From Paramecium sonneborni (lineage: Eukaryota; Ciliophora; Oligohymenophorea; Peniculida; Parameciidae), in NCBI GenBank assembly GCA_905182985.1, contig CAJJDN010000017.1:505775-569774 (forward strand): a stretch of 64,000 bases of DNA. Direction: 5' to 3'. This document shows positions 1 to 9,953 of this stretch, piece after piece (within the stretch, counting starts at the first letter, position 1; each line of letters begins with the position of its first letter). Below the pieces are notes generated by a model. That model did not search any database and had not been told where the DNA came from. It was given only the letters and a program-made list of their open reading frames with translations. A program made the position numbers and the translations under genes.

Positions 1-1566
1 TTATCAATAATGTTAAATCCTATGTTGTTGATGATATTAAATTCACTTATACAAATAAAGATTGTTAGACTTAATTTGGTAGTGAAGTATTTATTTTTTC
101 ATATCATAGTATTCTTCATTTTATTAATATAATTGGCCAGGATCTATGATAGGATGTGATTGTAGTAAAGGATTTAATTTCTCTACATTGACAGAATACA
201 ATATTGATGCGTTTTTCAGTGAATCTTTTATGCTTGGCCGTATTTGTAGTTAAGATTTACTCTCTAAGAATTGTACTACAGTGAACGAACAACAACCAAA
301 GATCTTCAACTCTTGGAATGATGGATCTTTTGGAAGACGTAATAGTTAGAACAAATATTATTAGCTTTTGTATTATGTGCTAGAAGAAGAATAGGAATTG
401 ATTTATAATCAAACTCATCAAATTGTCAATTACAAAATAAAACTACTTGTGGAACAGGTGATAATATCTTCTGTGTTCCATAGGATATAAGTTGTCCCAT
501 TACAGAAATAGGATTTACATCCAATTCTAATTATTAAAATTTAAAATCTAAAAATAATATTAATACTGGAGATATTTTTGATCTTGGAGCTGGGTTCTAC
601 TTTTACTTTATTAAAAATACTTCTAATTTACCTCTTGTAGAATTTTAAGTGTCTGAAGGTGATAAAATATGTAGAAGAAATTAAGATTAAAATATATCTC
701 CAAATAGAATTGATTATCCGTTAATGTTAAAAGGAAGAAAATAATGTGAAAACACAGATTCTCTTTTCTAAATGATACATTCTATAGATGAAGAATAGTT
801 CTATCTTTCAAATAATGTAATTTATTTGTCTGAAAAATTACCTTATTTTAACATTGATACAAAATATAATTGGTCTATTCACACAAAAACATATATTCCT
901 TGGGCTTCTTAGTGTCGTGGTGAACTATTTGATAATGTCTTATAAGAAGGAGCTACTTTACATTAGGTTTACACAGCTTTAAGAGTATAATTAGGTGTTA
1001 CTATTGCATATTTTATTGTTATTGGTCTTATTTTTAATATAGTTGGAACTATGACTGCTTGTAATTTTGCTTGGTCTTGCATGGCTGGTAATTTATAATT
1101 ATTATTAACTATTTTAGCTAGTCCTGAATCATAATATAATTATGTCTTTTTATTAGAAATTGGATTCAAAATATTATTATAAATTGCTGAAATCGTTGTA
1201 ATTATAGTCTCTTTTGCTATCATAAATGAAAAAAGAAAATTAATTAAACAAGTCAACGACAATGAATGTGTAAATGATCCTGTTAGTAACTTTTTATTTA
1301 CTAATTTGGAAAGTGATTTAACTAAATTTGCTTGGTCTTACAATCTTGCTAATTTAGTTATCTTTGCTTTTACACTTATATTGGATCTTATAATTATTAA
1401 ACATTCAATCAATTAAGGACATCATCATGGAGCAAAAAAACTTCATGAAAAAGGAGAACATCAAGAATTAGACATTGGATCTCGTGGTGAATTAGGAAAT
1501 TAATAAGATATTAAGAGTGATTTTAAAATTTAAGCTAAAACAGAGCTTTAATAAATTCCATTGTGA
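1..1566 (+). CDS. Cys-rich ectodomain multi-pass membrane protein, 5' partial
   Basis: Open in ciliate code from the window edge (frame starting at base 3) to TGA at 1564-1566. Two introns restore one frame: 87-109 (23 nt, GTA..TAG) and 339-364 (26 nt). The first half is a cysteine-rich, Asn-glycosylatable ectodomain; from about base 990 come four hydrophobic helices (LGVTIAYFIVIGLIFNIVG, a Cys/Trp-rich second, FKILLQIAEIVVIIVSFAII, NLVIFAFTLILDLIII), then a polar tail with a HHH cluster and many Gln. The start codon is outside the window. I do not recognise a named family. The layout (ectodomain, membrane block, short cytosolic tail) suggests a surface or endomembrane protein. Function is unknown; that it is a gene is nearly certain from the intron-corrected frame. 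Confidence 0.8.
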
Positions 1567-1734
1567 TGATTATTTTGAATAATAAAAATTATTATATTAT
1601 TTTAATTTTATAATCAATAAGAATTAATTTTTGTTTATCATGGTGGTTATTTATTTCTATTTTTTGAAATACATAAGATAATTCAATTAATTGTTGTATA
1701 TAAAATATTTTTGTTTAGAAATTATTTTTTTTTA

Positions 1735-1778
1735 AGAATTTGAAGTATGATACAAAAGAATTTGAAGTATGATACAAA
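1735..1778. repeat. tandem duplication of a 22-nt unit
   Basis: The unit AGAATTTGAAGTATGATACAAA occurs twice head to tail at 1735-1756 and 1757-1778 with no mismatch. It lies in the spacer after the membrane-protein gene. A simple replication-slippage duplication is the plain explanation; no function is evident. Confidence 0.85.
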
Positions 1779-1887
1779 ACTGAAAGAAAAGTAGCAAAAT
1801 TATTTCTTATGTTTCAAAAATTAATCTATTTTCTTAATAATTAAGTTAATTTTTATTTATAAAAATAACTTAAAAAAGTTAAATAAA

Positions 1888-2760
1888 TGTCAAATTAATA
1901 AAGACCAATTAAATATAAGAAATAAGAATATTTAATTTAGCAATGAAAAACTAAATCATGAGTCAGTTGATTAAAGGATTAAAAAAATGTAAATTTTGTT
2001 ACAGACAGAGTAGAGAAACATTATGAAATGGAAGTATATAATAAATAGATAAAATTATATATAATTAATAAGCTTTGTTGAACATAGACTTTATATTTGT
2101 ATGTATAGCACAGATTGTTAGAAGCCATAAGTTTTTTATGAGTTTTATCAGGTTAAAAATTTTAAGAATAGTTTTTATATAAAGCTTATTGTTCAATAAA
2201 AATTAAATGAACCTTTGAACAGTTATGTTAATTTCTATAATGAAAATATGAAAATAATATCATAATTCAAGGGAAAAAGATACTGATATTGAAATAGAGA
2301 TTATTTAATTAAAAACTTTGTTTGATTAGGATTAGATTATCATTGAATATTTAATGAAACTATAAAAATTTTAAATTAATTAGATTAGAATTATATGACA
2401 ATAGATTAAATTTATATGGTTTCTTAAAATAAATTATTTTTAAATAACAAAGAAGAAAAAGAATTGGATTGATATGATTTGAATAAACTTTTTGTGAAAT
2501 AGACCACTTTTGCCTACTTGAATAAATGTTAACTTAGATAGTATATTTAAGAATGATAAAATAAAAAATAGTTTATGAATAGAATATAGAGTTAATTTAT
2601 TTTAGAAAAATGTTATGCTGAGAAAATTGAATATCTTTGGAATAATTAATTATTAGTATAAGTGAAAGAGTCTATATCTAAAATAATGTGTAGAAAGAGT
2701 AATAATGTTAAGAGTAAGAGGGATATGTTTATTACATAATGAAAAATGGAAAAAGATATT
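1888..2760 (+). pseudogene. decayed protein-coding relic, family unknown
   Basis: The stretch is purine-rich on the plus strand like its coding neighbours and has a plausible start (MSNQQRPIKYKKQEYLIQQ at 1888), but every frame is broken by TGA and no set of short introns joins the pieces. Protein-like fragments lie in different frames, for example one with TDRVEKHYEMEVYNKQIKLY near 2000 and one with AEKIEYLWNNQLLVQVKESI near 2620. I read it as a decaying gene just upstream of eL6. Alternatives are a gene with unusual introns or plain noncoding DNA. No family was recognised. Confidence 0.3.
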
Positions 2761-2829
2761 GAGTAAGAGATGAGTGATTAAGGATAATAAAATTTAAAAT
2801 TAGATTTAAAATTAATTAAAATACAATCA

Positions 2830-3450
2830 ATGCCTGCTAAAAAGAGAACTGTGAGAATTGGTAATTGGTATAAGAGTGATGATGAGAAAGTCCATTTCAT
2901 TAGAAAGAGAAAAGTATAATGATATAAAATAAAAAAGGCTCCTAGACCATCTAAATTGAGAAAGATTGTTCCTGGTTAAGTGTTAATCTTATTGTCTGGA
3001 AGATTCTAAGGAAAAAGAGTAGTATTCTTGAAGTAACTTAAATCTGGATTGTTGCTTGTAACAGGTCCATTCAAAATTAATGGTGTCCCACTTAAAAGAG
3101 TTAATTCAGCATATGTTATCCCAACATCCACAAAAGTTGATGTTTCTGGTGTTAATGCCACTTAAATTGAAGACGATTATTTCAAAAGAACATAAGCTTA
3201 AAGACGTAAGAATGAATAAGGATTTTGGGCCAAAAGAGGAGAAGTAATTTATATCTATATATATTTATATTAGCTCACAGCTGAATAATAAGCAACAGAA
3301 AAAACTAGATTAGAAGGAAAGAGAAATACATAAAAATCAGTTGATGCTGCATTGATCACTGCAATTAAGAAAACTTAACTTTTGAAATAATATCTTGGTG
3401 CTCGTTTCACCATTGGAAAAACCACAAGACCTCATGAGTTAGTCTTTTGA
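2830..3450 (+). CDS. RPL6: 60S ribosomal protein eL6
   Basis: Large-subunit ribosomal protein eL6. It starts [20 protein letters not shown] and carries the family signature block ([64 protein letters not shown]), then a basic C-terminus ending HELVF-TGA. Two introns: 2914-2937 (24 nt, GTATAATG..AAAAAAG), which removes an in-frame TGA and joins RKRK to APRPS as in homologues, and 3244-3273 (30 nt, ends TAG). The first uses an AAG acceptor instead of TAG. Length, about 190 residues, fits the family. The start is the first ATG after a run of TGA stops and matches the known N-terminal pattern. It converges with the coiled-coil gene downstream. Confidence 0.97.
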
Positions 3451-3619
3451 TCATTACCAAGATTTTATCGTACAATAATAAATATTATAAATCAATCTAA
3501 ATAAATATTTATCTCTCTTCAAAATAAACTCATCTAATTATTCTTATTCTCTTTCTAACTAATATATCTTGTTCTTAAATAAGGCTACTACTATCCTACA
3601 TTTAAAATCTTATCAACAT

Positions 3620-4501
3620 TCATTTAACATTCAATCTCTCCACTTTTTTTATTATATTTTATATATACTTAACTCTTGTTAATGAAGCACTCTATTACAA
3701 TTAATTTTTGTATTTCTAATAAGGATTTTATAACTACTCTAATTTTTTTTACATTATTTACTCATTATTTTATAATTCTTTCACCTTCTATTCCAATTCT
3801 ACTACCTTTTACTATAATTCCTACTTTTCTATTCTCATTAACTTTAATAAACAATTAGAATTATCATCAATTTCATCATATTGATTTCTCACTTTTTCTA
3901 TTAATTATTTCAATGTATTCATTGATTATTTATTTTATTAGATATGTAAATCTATACCTTTTTAATTATTACATAATATTCTATCTTCATTTTCAAAGTT
4001 GTTTTCATTATCTATACTCTTTTGAAATTCCATTAAAAATGAATCACATTGTTAATTAATGGATGATTATAATTTCTGGAATTTATCTTTTAAATTACTA
4101 CAATTTCCACACATAGTTTATCCAAATTTAATAGTCTACAATTATTATGTCAAAATCTTTATTTGTTCATCTTTTTACTCTAACAAATTTTTTAGTTCCT
4201 TAATAACTAAAATTTTAGATTTCTCAATATTTTCACTACCTTCATTTGGTCTCTTTTTTTATTCAGAAGGACCAAAGAAATTTGCAATAACTGAACTTAA
4301 AGATCCTGATTATTTAACTCTTTAAGATAATTAATTGTTTTAGGTACTTCGATGAGTAGTTTCTTTTGATTAAGTTCTTTCTTTAATTTAATCATGAATT
4401 GATTTGCAGACTAATTTTTATTAGCTTTTTGATAAATTGAGTGATAATTATGATTAGTTACTTTTATCGCACAAAATATACTTCTATTGTTAATGTTGCA
4501 T
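3620..4501 (-). CDS. coiled-coil protein, 293 aa, intronless
   Basis: A single open frame of 294 codons from ATG at 4501 to TGA at 3620-3622, with no intron needed. The N-terminal third is Ser/Gln/Lys-rich and probably disordered; a short FFGPSEQKKRP segment follows; from about residue 100 the sequence is heptad-like (Leu/Ile spaced in Lys/Glu/Gln runs, for example KELKNLLEQKDEQIKILTQQ), with a CGNC pair near residue 135. It lies tail to tail with eL6 and about 70 nt downstream of the tubulin-like gene on the same strand. No named family was recognised; a structural or basal-body-type role is only a guess. Confidence 0.7.
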
Positions 4502-4573
4502 TAATTTAACGAATATTATTTATATCAAAATTAACCAAAAATAGTTAATAAAATTTTTATGAATTCTATAAAA

Positions 4574-5573
4574 TCATTAATAAGCTGCAACAATTTAATT
4601 GAGACTATCATTAACTTCATAATCAATATTAAAAAATTGTTTTGGAACTTATTAAAATTTATTAATAGTTTTTTCCAAAAGATTTACATTATTACTATGA
4701 TTACTAATTTAAGCAATACCAGGGTAATTTTTCTCAAGTATACCCATTTGAGCAGGAATTTATGTAATATCTTAAACCCATTTAAGTTATTCTAAGTTTG
4801 GTTCTCCTCTAATAATAATCCCTGTTTTATTAAATTTACCTTCTTGATAATTAATACCTCCAAAATTATTAGCAAAGGCATTTACATATGTGTTATCAAA
4901 ACCACAAGATAAGAATTTTTAATCATAATCTAAAAATAGATGTTAAGAAAATGTTGTGATATCAAATTACTTTTTATATGTTTGATTAATTGAAGCTAAA
5001 CAAAAACTTAAGAATTATGAAATATTTCTAGGAGGATAGGTTGTATATTATTTATTTTCTAAAAATACACTTCCATTTATCTATAAACAAACTTCTGCAA
5101 ATTCTTTAAGCATTTCATAACACTTTAACATACTTATTTGTTATGAATATGATATTTAATCTTCAATTAAGTTTACAAAGTAAAATGGAAGTGTAGGTAT
5201 CAAGGATTATTATTCTTTAATGTAATTATCATAATTTTAATTAGTTGTATTGATAACAACTATTCCTTGTAAGCTTTCACATTTCTCAATCATTTATCTA
5301 AATGATGAAAACTATCAAATAAATATCATTATATACATTTTATTTAGCATATAATTTCTTCTTTTGAAATTATGTATCACAATCAACAAAAATGGTTTTA
5401 GGAATAAATTGTCCATTTTAAGTTTCATAATAAAAGGATTTAGCTAAAAAATCTGATTCTTTATTTAAAAGATTTAAATCTTGTATTTGATTTTCAGTAG
5501 CTAATTATTCTTATAGATGATCTCCGATTATACCTCCATTCCATCCTAAGTTAAGAATGATTAATTCCTTCAT
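4574..5573 (-). CDS. short divergent tubulin-superfamily protein
   Basis: 324 residues after removing one 25-nt intron (5312-5336). It keeps the tubulin order: N-terminal MKELIILNLGWNGGIIGD (compare MREIVHIQ-G-QCGNQIG), FYYETQNGQFIPKTIFVDCD (compare FSETGAGKHVPRAVFVDLE), KCESLQG (compare CDxLQGF), and a C-terminal block with ISNHSNNVNLLEKTINKF and YEVNDSLNQIVAAYQ that matches the tubulin helix H11-H12 region. The GGGTGSG nucleotide loop that should follow LQG is missing, and the protein is over 100 residues shorter than a normal tubulin (about 445). It is therefore unlikely to bind GTP normally. It could be one of the rare ciliate tubulins (iota, theta type) or a degenerate copy; the Misato/DML1 family is a weaker alternative. 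Confidence 0.65.
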
Positions 5574-5663
5574 TTATTTAATACTATATATATTAATGAA
5601 TTAGTTAATTATGAGATAAATAATTTGGAATAAATTATTAAAAGATTTATTTAATATTTTGAA

Positions 5664-6199
5664 ATGGGAAAATTGTAAGCAATTGTTATATAGATAGCTT
5701 GAAACCAGGTCGTTTAGTAGTTATGCTTGCAGGTAGATAAGCAGGAAAGAAAGCTATTTTGATTAAAGCAAATGAAGAATCAACTAAAGTAAATCAAAAT
5801 ATGATTTATTTTAGGATGCAAAATTCCCAAATGGTTTAGTTGTTGGTATCTAAAGATATCCAAGAAAAGTAACCAAGAGAATGGGTTAAAAACAAATCAG
5901 AAAGCGAACTACATTGAAGGTGTTCATTAAATAATTAAATCTTAATCACATTATGCCAACCAGGTAATTATTTTATACAATTTTATTTTAGATATAGATT
6001 AGAAGAATCAACATTGAAGGAAGTTAGAGATAGAATTGAAAGAGTCAAGGAATCTGAATTAAAGAATGTTGAAAAAAGAAAAGAATTGAGAAAGAATCTT
6101 AGAAAATACTTAGCTGAGAAATACAGAACATTACCAGCAGGTAGTTTGGCTGATAAGAAAGCTTAATCAAGATTCCTATTCTCAAAATTGAGATTCTGA
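5664..6199 (+). CDS. RPL27: 60S ribosomal protein eL27
   Basis: Large-subunit ribosomal protein eL27. Spliced N-terminus MGKFLKPGRLVVMLAGRQAG and internal VVGIQRYPRKVTKRMGQKQI, NHIMPTRY, ending FLFSKLRF-TGA, all family landmarks. Three introns: 5675-5697 (23 nt, within codon 4 and needed to give MGKF), 5789-5814 (26 nt) and 5964-5991 (28 nt), all GTA..TAG. Reading on unspliced from the ATG meets TGA within a few codons, so the first intron is certain. It is divergent from the tubulin-like gene, with about 90 nt between the two starts, so both promoters must lie in that short spacer. Confidence 0.97.
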
Positions 6200-7050
6200 T
6201 ATAATAAAGTATAATATAAAATAAATTATTATTGTAATTGCTTATCTCATTCATATATCTATTTAAATTCTTTTTATTTTCAATCTAACCTTCTCTAAAT
6301 TCCATTTATATGAATTATTTTAAATATCAATTTATTTAAACTTCTAATACATATCGTAAACAAGATGGCCTTTTTGGAATCTTAATAATTTTAGCAATGA
6401 TTGTTCATTAATAAAAGATAATTTTAAAATCACTATAGTGTCATTGAATATTATTTATAAAATATATCTAAAATTTAGAAGATTATAGCTTTTATTTTAT
6501 TAAATCAAAATTTGAGTAGGATTCATGATGATATTAAATTATTAGAGTAGATAAACTCTTATTATTTCCTTGTAAGAAAAATGATTTTACAGGGGGGAGA
6601 TGAGAATCTAAAATCTGCTGATATTAAAAAATAAAATATATATAATATATATGAACCAAAAGTCCAAAAAAGTGCATGCAGATCCTCAGATAGAACTAAA
6701 ATCTTAAAATCGCTTAAGATAAATACGTGTAGACACATATGGTTAGCAAATTTTGAAAGGATAAAAAAATCATAAAATTGCATTCAAAGAACATATAAAA
6801 ACAATTCATATAGTAGAGAATTGGAAATTGTACAATCTTGATCATATGGATAAGGAAGATGATTCTTGTCCATGTTAACTAATTTGATGATTTTAATGAT
6901 AGTTTATTTTTGATTTCAGTTGTTATAATAAAATGCAGTTTCGATTTATATACAAATTAGCTATTATTTGTGTGAAGTTGATATTATCACGTAAATTCTT
7001 ATGATGAGAATAAAGAAATTAATTTCTTAAATTGAGATATTATTTAAAAT
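6200..7050. other. 850-nt spacer without a clear gene
   Basis: No intron-corrected frame was found on either strand. A short ATG frame at 6847 (MDKEDDSCPC) stops after about 14 codons. The part around 6585-6800 is less AT-rich than the rest (a run of six G at 6592, then a mixed-sequence stretch) and might hold a small RNA, but no tRNA or snRNA signature was found. The spacer is long for this genome. Confidence 0.5.
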
Positions 7051-7834
7051 ATGTACCCTTAAGGCACTTAATATCCAAACTCTAAGTATAAAACCTAACT
7101 TTGTAGACATTTTAGTATTGATTTAATATGTATGTGAATAGCACAGAATGGAGTTTGCGCTTTAGCAATAAGATGTTAATTTGCTCATGGACCATAAGAA
7201 CTTCGATAGAATGCTCAATAGCCTCAAAGTTTGCCAGAGTAAACTATTTAAACAAATACATTTAATAAAGTATAAGGAATCAATCCTATGATTGTGAATT
7301 ACAAAAGTAATTATAAAGGATTAATTAATGTAGCTTAATTATGTAAGCATTTTAATCCTTAAACTGGATTATGTAAGAATGGTCCTACATGCACATTTGC
7401 ACATGGGGAAACAGAGTTAAATACAATGCCATATTTATAAAATTAATACTTGTAATCCTTATATTTGATTATTTCTGGTTAGATTGATGTAATAACAAAT
7501 GAAATAGATGAATTAATAATAAATGCAGGCAGAATTAACTTAGCAAATATTAGTGATGATTTTAACAAATATGGAACATATATTTCCAGGTTAGCAAGTA
7601 TTAAATTGTGTAAATATTAAGTAAATTCTTACATTGCTGAAATAAGGATAAGATAAGGCAAAATCAGGAGATACATAAGGAGCAAGTGAAATCATTAAAT
7701 TAATAATACACGATTAGGATAGATCGAAAGAAGAGAAATAGTAATATCAATAAATTTATAATAATGCTTAAAGGCATTATGATTAAAAATTGAAAGAGAT
7801 TTAGTCTTCATAGTAGTAGTCATAGCTTTATTGA
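7051..7834 (+). CDS. tandem CCCH zinc-finger protein
   Basis: RNA-binding type tandem CCCH protein. Spliced N-terminus MYPQGTQYPNSKYKTQLCRH leads into finger 1, C-x8-C-x5-C-x3-H (CRHFTQNGVCALAIRCQFAH), then about 45 residues later finger 2, C-x9-C-x5-C-x3-H (CKHFNPQTGLCKNGPTCTFA-H). Each finger is preceded by a basic or aliphatic lead as in TTP-type proteins. The rest is Gln-rich and helical. Introns: 7115-7141 (27 nt, splits finger 1) and 7489-7507 (19 nt, GTAATAAC..AAATAG), both needed to keep frame. Proteins of this family bind AU-rich mRNA elements and promote decay or control translation; the target here is unknown. It is tail to tail with AK6. Confidence 0.9.
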
Positions 7835-7962
7835 AATATATTATTATATATACAGATATTATAAATGAAGATTGTTATTAAATTTAGAATAATAGTAAAA
7901 TAGTATTAAATTGGAATAATAGCAAATAATTTGAAGATATGTTTATAATTAATATACATATT

Positions 7963-8579
7963 TCATTAGATTTATTACTGCTATTATTTTTACAATAAGA
8001 GTTGCTTCCACTGTTTTAAGTATTCAATAATTTATAATATATTTTACTCTAATTAAGGTACTTCTTCATTATTTAATTCCATAATTATATTTTGTTTATA
8101 AGAGCTAACATAATAACAATAAATAAATAAACCTTTCCACCTCATCTTTGCTGACATCTAAGATTTCACATTCAATATTTTCAGTGATCTTTTTTTCTTC
8201 ATATCCTCTAGCTTTAAGTCTATCATATAGAACAGTATTATTGGTTCTGAGAAGAACAACCAAATCAAACCACTAAATATATATATCAATTAAATACTCT
8301 TTCAGGAAAGAATGAAGATGTATGAAAATCTATAATCATTCCACCAGTTTGCATAGCTTCTTCTAATTCATCACATACCATATCCTAATCAAATTCAGGT
8401 ACATTAAATTCTTGATTCCATTACTTATATAATTTCTTTTAATTTATTAATAATCCAACATCAACATATTAAAGACCCTCAATATGTTCACTTAACAATT
8501 TTCCTAATGTACTTTTTCCTACTCCGGGTGTTCCAGTAACCAAAATGTTAGGTTTTAATCTATTATTTTCGATTTCCAT
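7963..8579 (-). CDS. AK6: adenylate kinase isoenzyme 6 (hCINAP/Fap7 family)
   Basis: Small P-loop NMP kinase-like ATPase of the AK6/Fap7 family, which acts in 40S maturation as well as converting AMP plus ATP to ADP. Seen: MEIENNRLKPNILVTGTPGV with Walker A GTPGVGKS, YVDVGLLINQKKLYKQWNQE, VCDELEEAM, a DFH-type motif before SSFFPERWFDLVVLLRTNN, and YDRLKARGYEEKKITENIEC-E. Introns at 8273-8297 (25 nt, inside PER|WFD) and 8105-8132 (28 nt). The C-terminus ends in a poly-Gln run. Total about 187 residues, normal for the family. Its start is 59 nt from tRNA-Val. Confidence 0.95.
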
Positions 8580-8637
8580 AAATTAATTATAAAATTATTG
8601 TATTAAATAAACTATTTTATTCATTTAATTTCAGAAC

Positions 8638-8710
8638 GCGGTTGTGGTGTAGTGGTTATCACGTCAGTCTCACACACTGAAGGTCCCCAGTTCGAAACTG
8701 GGCAATCGCA
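8638..8710 (+). tRNA. tRNA-Val (anticodon CAC)
   Basis: A 73-nt cloverleaf: acceptor GCGGTTG/CAATCGC, D arm, anticodon stem TCAGT/ACTGA with loop CTCACAC (anticodon CAC, valine GTG), T stem CCCAG/CTGGG with loop TTCGAAA, discriminator A at 8710. There is no intron and no encoded CCA. A run of six T at 8712-8717 is the likely Pol III terminator. Confidence 0.96.
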
Positions 8711-8717
8711 GTTTTTT

Positions 8718-9319
8718 ATTTAATAAATTTATTTATTTTTTATTATATTTATCTTCCTATCATAAACTTAGATCTATATAATAATTATACTATATATATA
8801 TATATTTAGTATATTATTCATATTATCTAAAAATTAATAATATCCTAATAAATCACATATATTTATAAAAGTAAATGTTGACAAACATTAATTTATTAAC
8901 AAAAATTAGATTAAGTAAATTTATTGAGGAAGATCAAATAATTTTAAGTAATATTTTCATTTGGATTGCTTTTATTTAGAAATACATCATATAAAGATAT
9001 TTTTCATGATGAAAATCTATCAATAAAAAGAATATCAAGTTAATTGCATTATTCAAACTTTTCTAAAGAAATTTTTAAATTATTACTTTAAAGAAAGACC
9101 AAAAAAGCGTTTAATATTATTTAGAAAGTCTTTAAATATTCTGAATATATAAATATATCGATGATATTGAATTGTGAAAAAATGCAATTAAGTTAGAATC
9201 TAAAAAGAATTCTTTCTTAGGTTCATGTTTGATATTAAATAACATTTATATTGAAGATATTACTGATCGATAATATATGTAATATTACCAATCCCTGTTT
9301 TAATCTTCTAATTTATTTT
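8718..9319. other. noncoding AT-rich spacer
   Basis: Stops occur in every frame on both strands, and no short-intron model rescues a gene. There is a TATATATATATATAT run near 8792. Nothing else stands out. Confidence 0.5.
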
Positions 9320-9622
9320 GCACCATAGACAAACCACACTCTTTATAATAATTTCTTTTAAATTAAACAGTGTGGAGATACAGGGTGCGTATTTTAGTTA
9401 TATTACAAGTATATACTCTCCCGTAGACTCAAATATATTCAATTTAAGGTGTCGAAGCGCCCTCAACAATGAAATTAATCAAAGTTTCTGAATACAGCCT
9501 TAAGGTTTTGGGAGAGATTACATTTATCACAAATTTTATTAACAATCTTCACATTATGTTAGACAGGTATGCAAAACGCAATACCTGAAAATGTATGCCA
9601 AGCTGTATATTTTATTTGTGAT
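9320..9622. ncRNA. candidate structured RNA, class unknown
   Basis: The segment is richer in GC than its surroundings and holds several long pairings seen by eye: GCACC 9320-9324 with GGTGC 9384-9388, enclosing CCACAC 9334-9339 with GTGTGG 9370-9375; CTCTCCC 9416-9422 with GGGAGAG 9510-9516; a small hairpin around GGTGTCGAAGCGCC; ATCACAAAT 9526-9534 with ATTTGTGAT 9614-9622, enclosing CAGGTAT 9564-9570 with ATACCTG 9581-9587. ACA follows the GGGAGAG helix by 3 nt and an ATATTA-type hinge precedes it, which recalls a two-hairpin H/ACA snoRNA. Neither the strand nor the class is settled. The last part overlaps a small minus ORF. Confidence 0.3.
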
Positions 9623-9791
9623 TTTAAAAAATATTTTAATTAATTAAATCCATCAAATATTTATTCCTCTTTTCAATCTTCAGATTACCCATCTTTTCAA
9701 ATGCTTTTTTATACTAATTCAAATCTTTTACAAATTTATCAAATTAAATTTCAGAACCATTTGTGAAAAATATTATTTTATTTTCAATCAT
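9549..9791 (-). CDS. small ORF, 80 aa, unknown
   Basis: ATG at 9791 to TGA at 9549-9551, 81 codons without an intron. The first 50 residues (MIENKIIFFTNGSEIQFDKF, then a Lys/Tyr/Leu-rich helix with KAFEKMGNLKIEKRNKYLMD) look coding; the last third overlaps the candidate RNA hairpins and may not be real sequence of the protein. It might end earlier through an unrecognised intron. No family was recognised. Confidence 0.4.
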
Positions 9792-9953
9792 AATAATTCT
9801 AATCATTAACAATCAAATATAAGAAAACTATATTCATTAATTATTATATTATTTTTAAGAATTGAATATTAAATTTATTATGAGATTCCAATTAAGGAAA
9901 ACTATTTATAATTAATAATTAAAATTTTATTGTTCGATTAACGGAATAAAAAA

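Noticed and set aside
6523..6621. C/D-box snoRNA (ATGATGA then CTGA)
   Set aside because: The boxes are short and common by chance, and there is no terminal stem or second pair of boxes.
9320..9622. Telomerase RNA or U snRNA
   Set aside because: No CCCCAA-type template and no Sm site or known snRNA 5' sequence was found.
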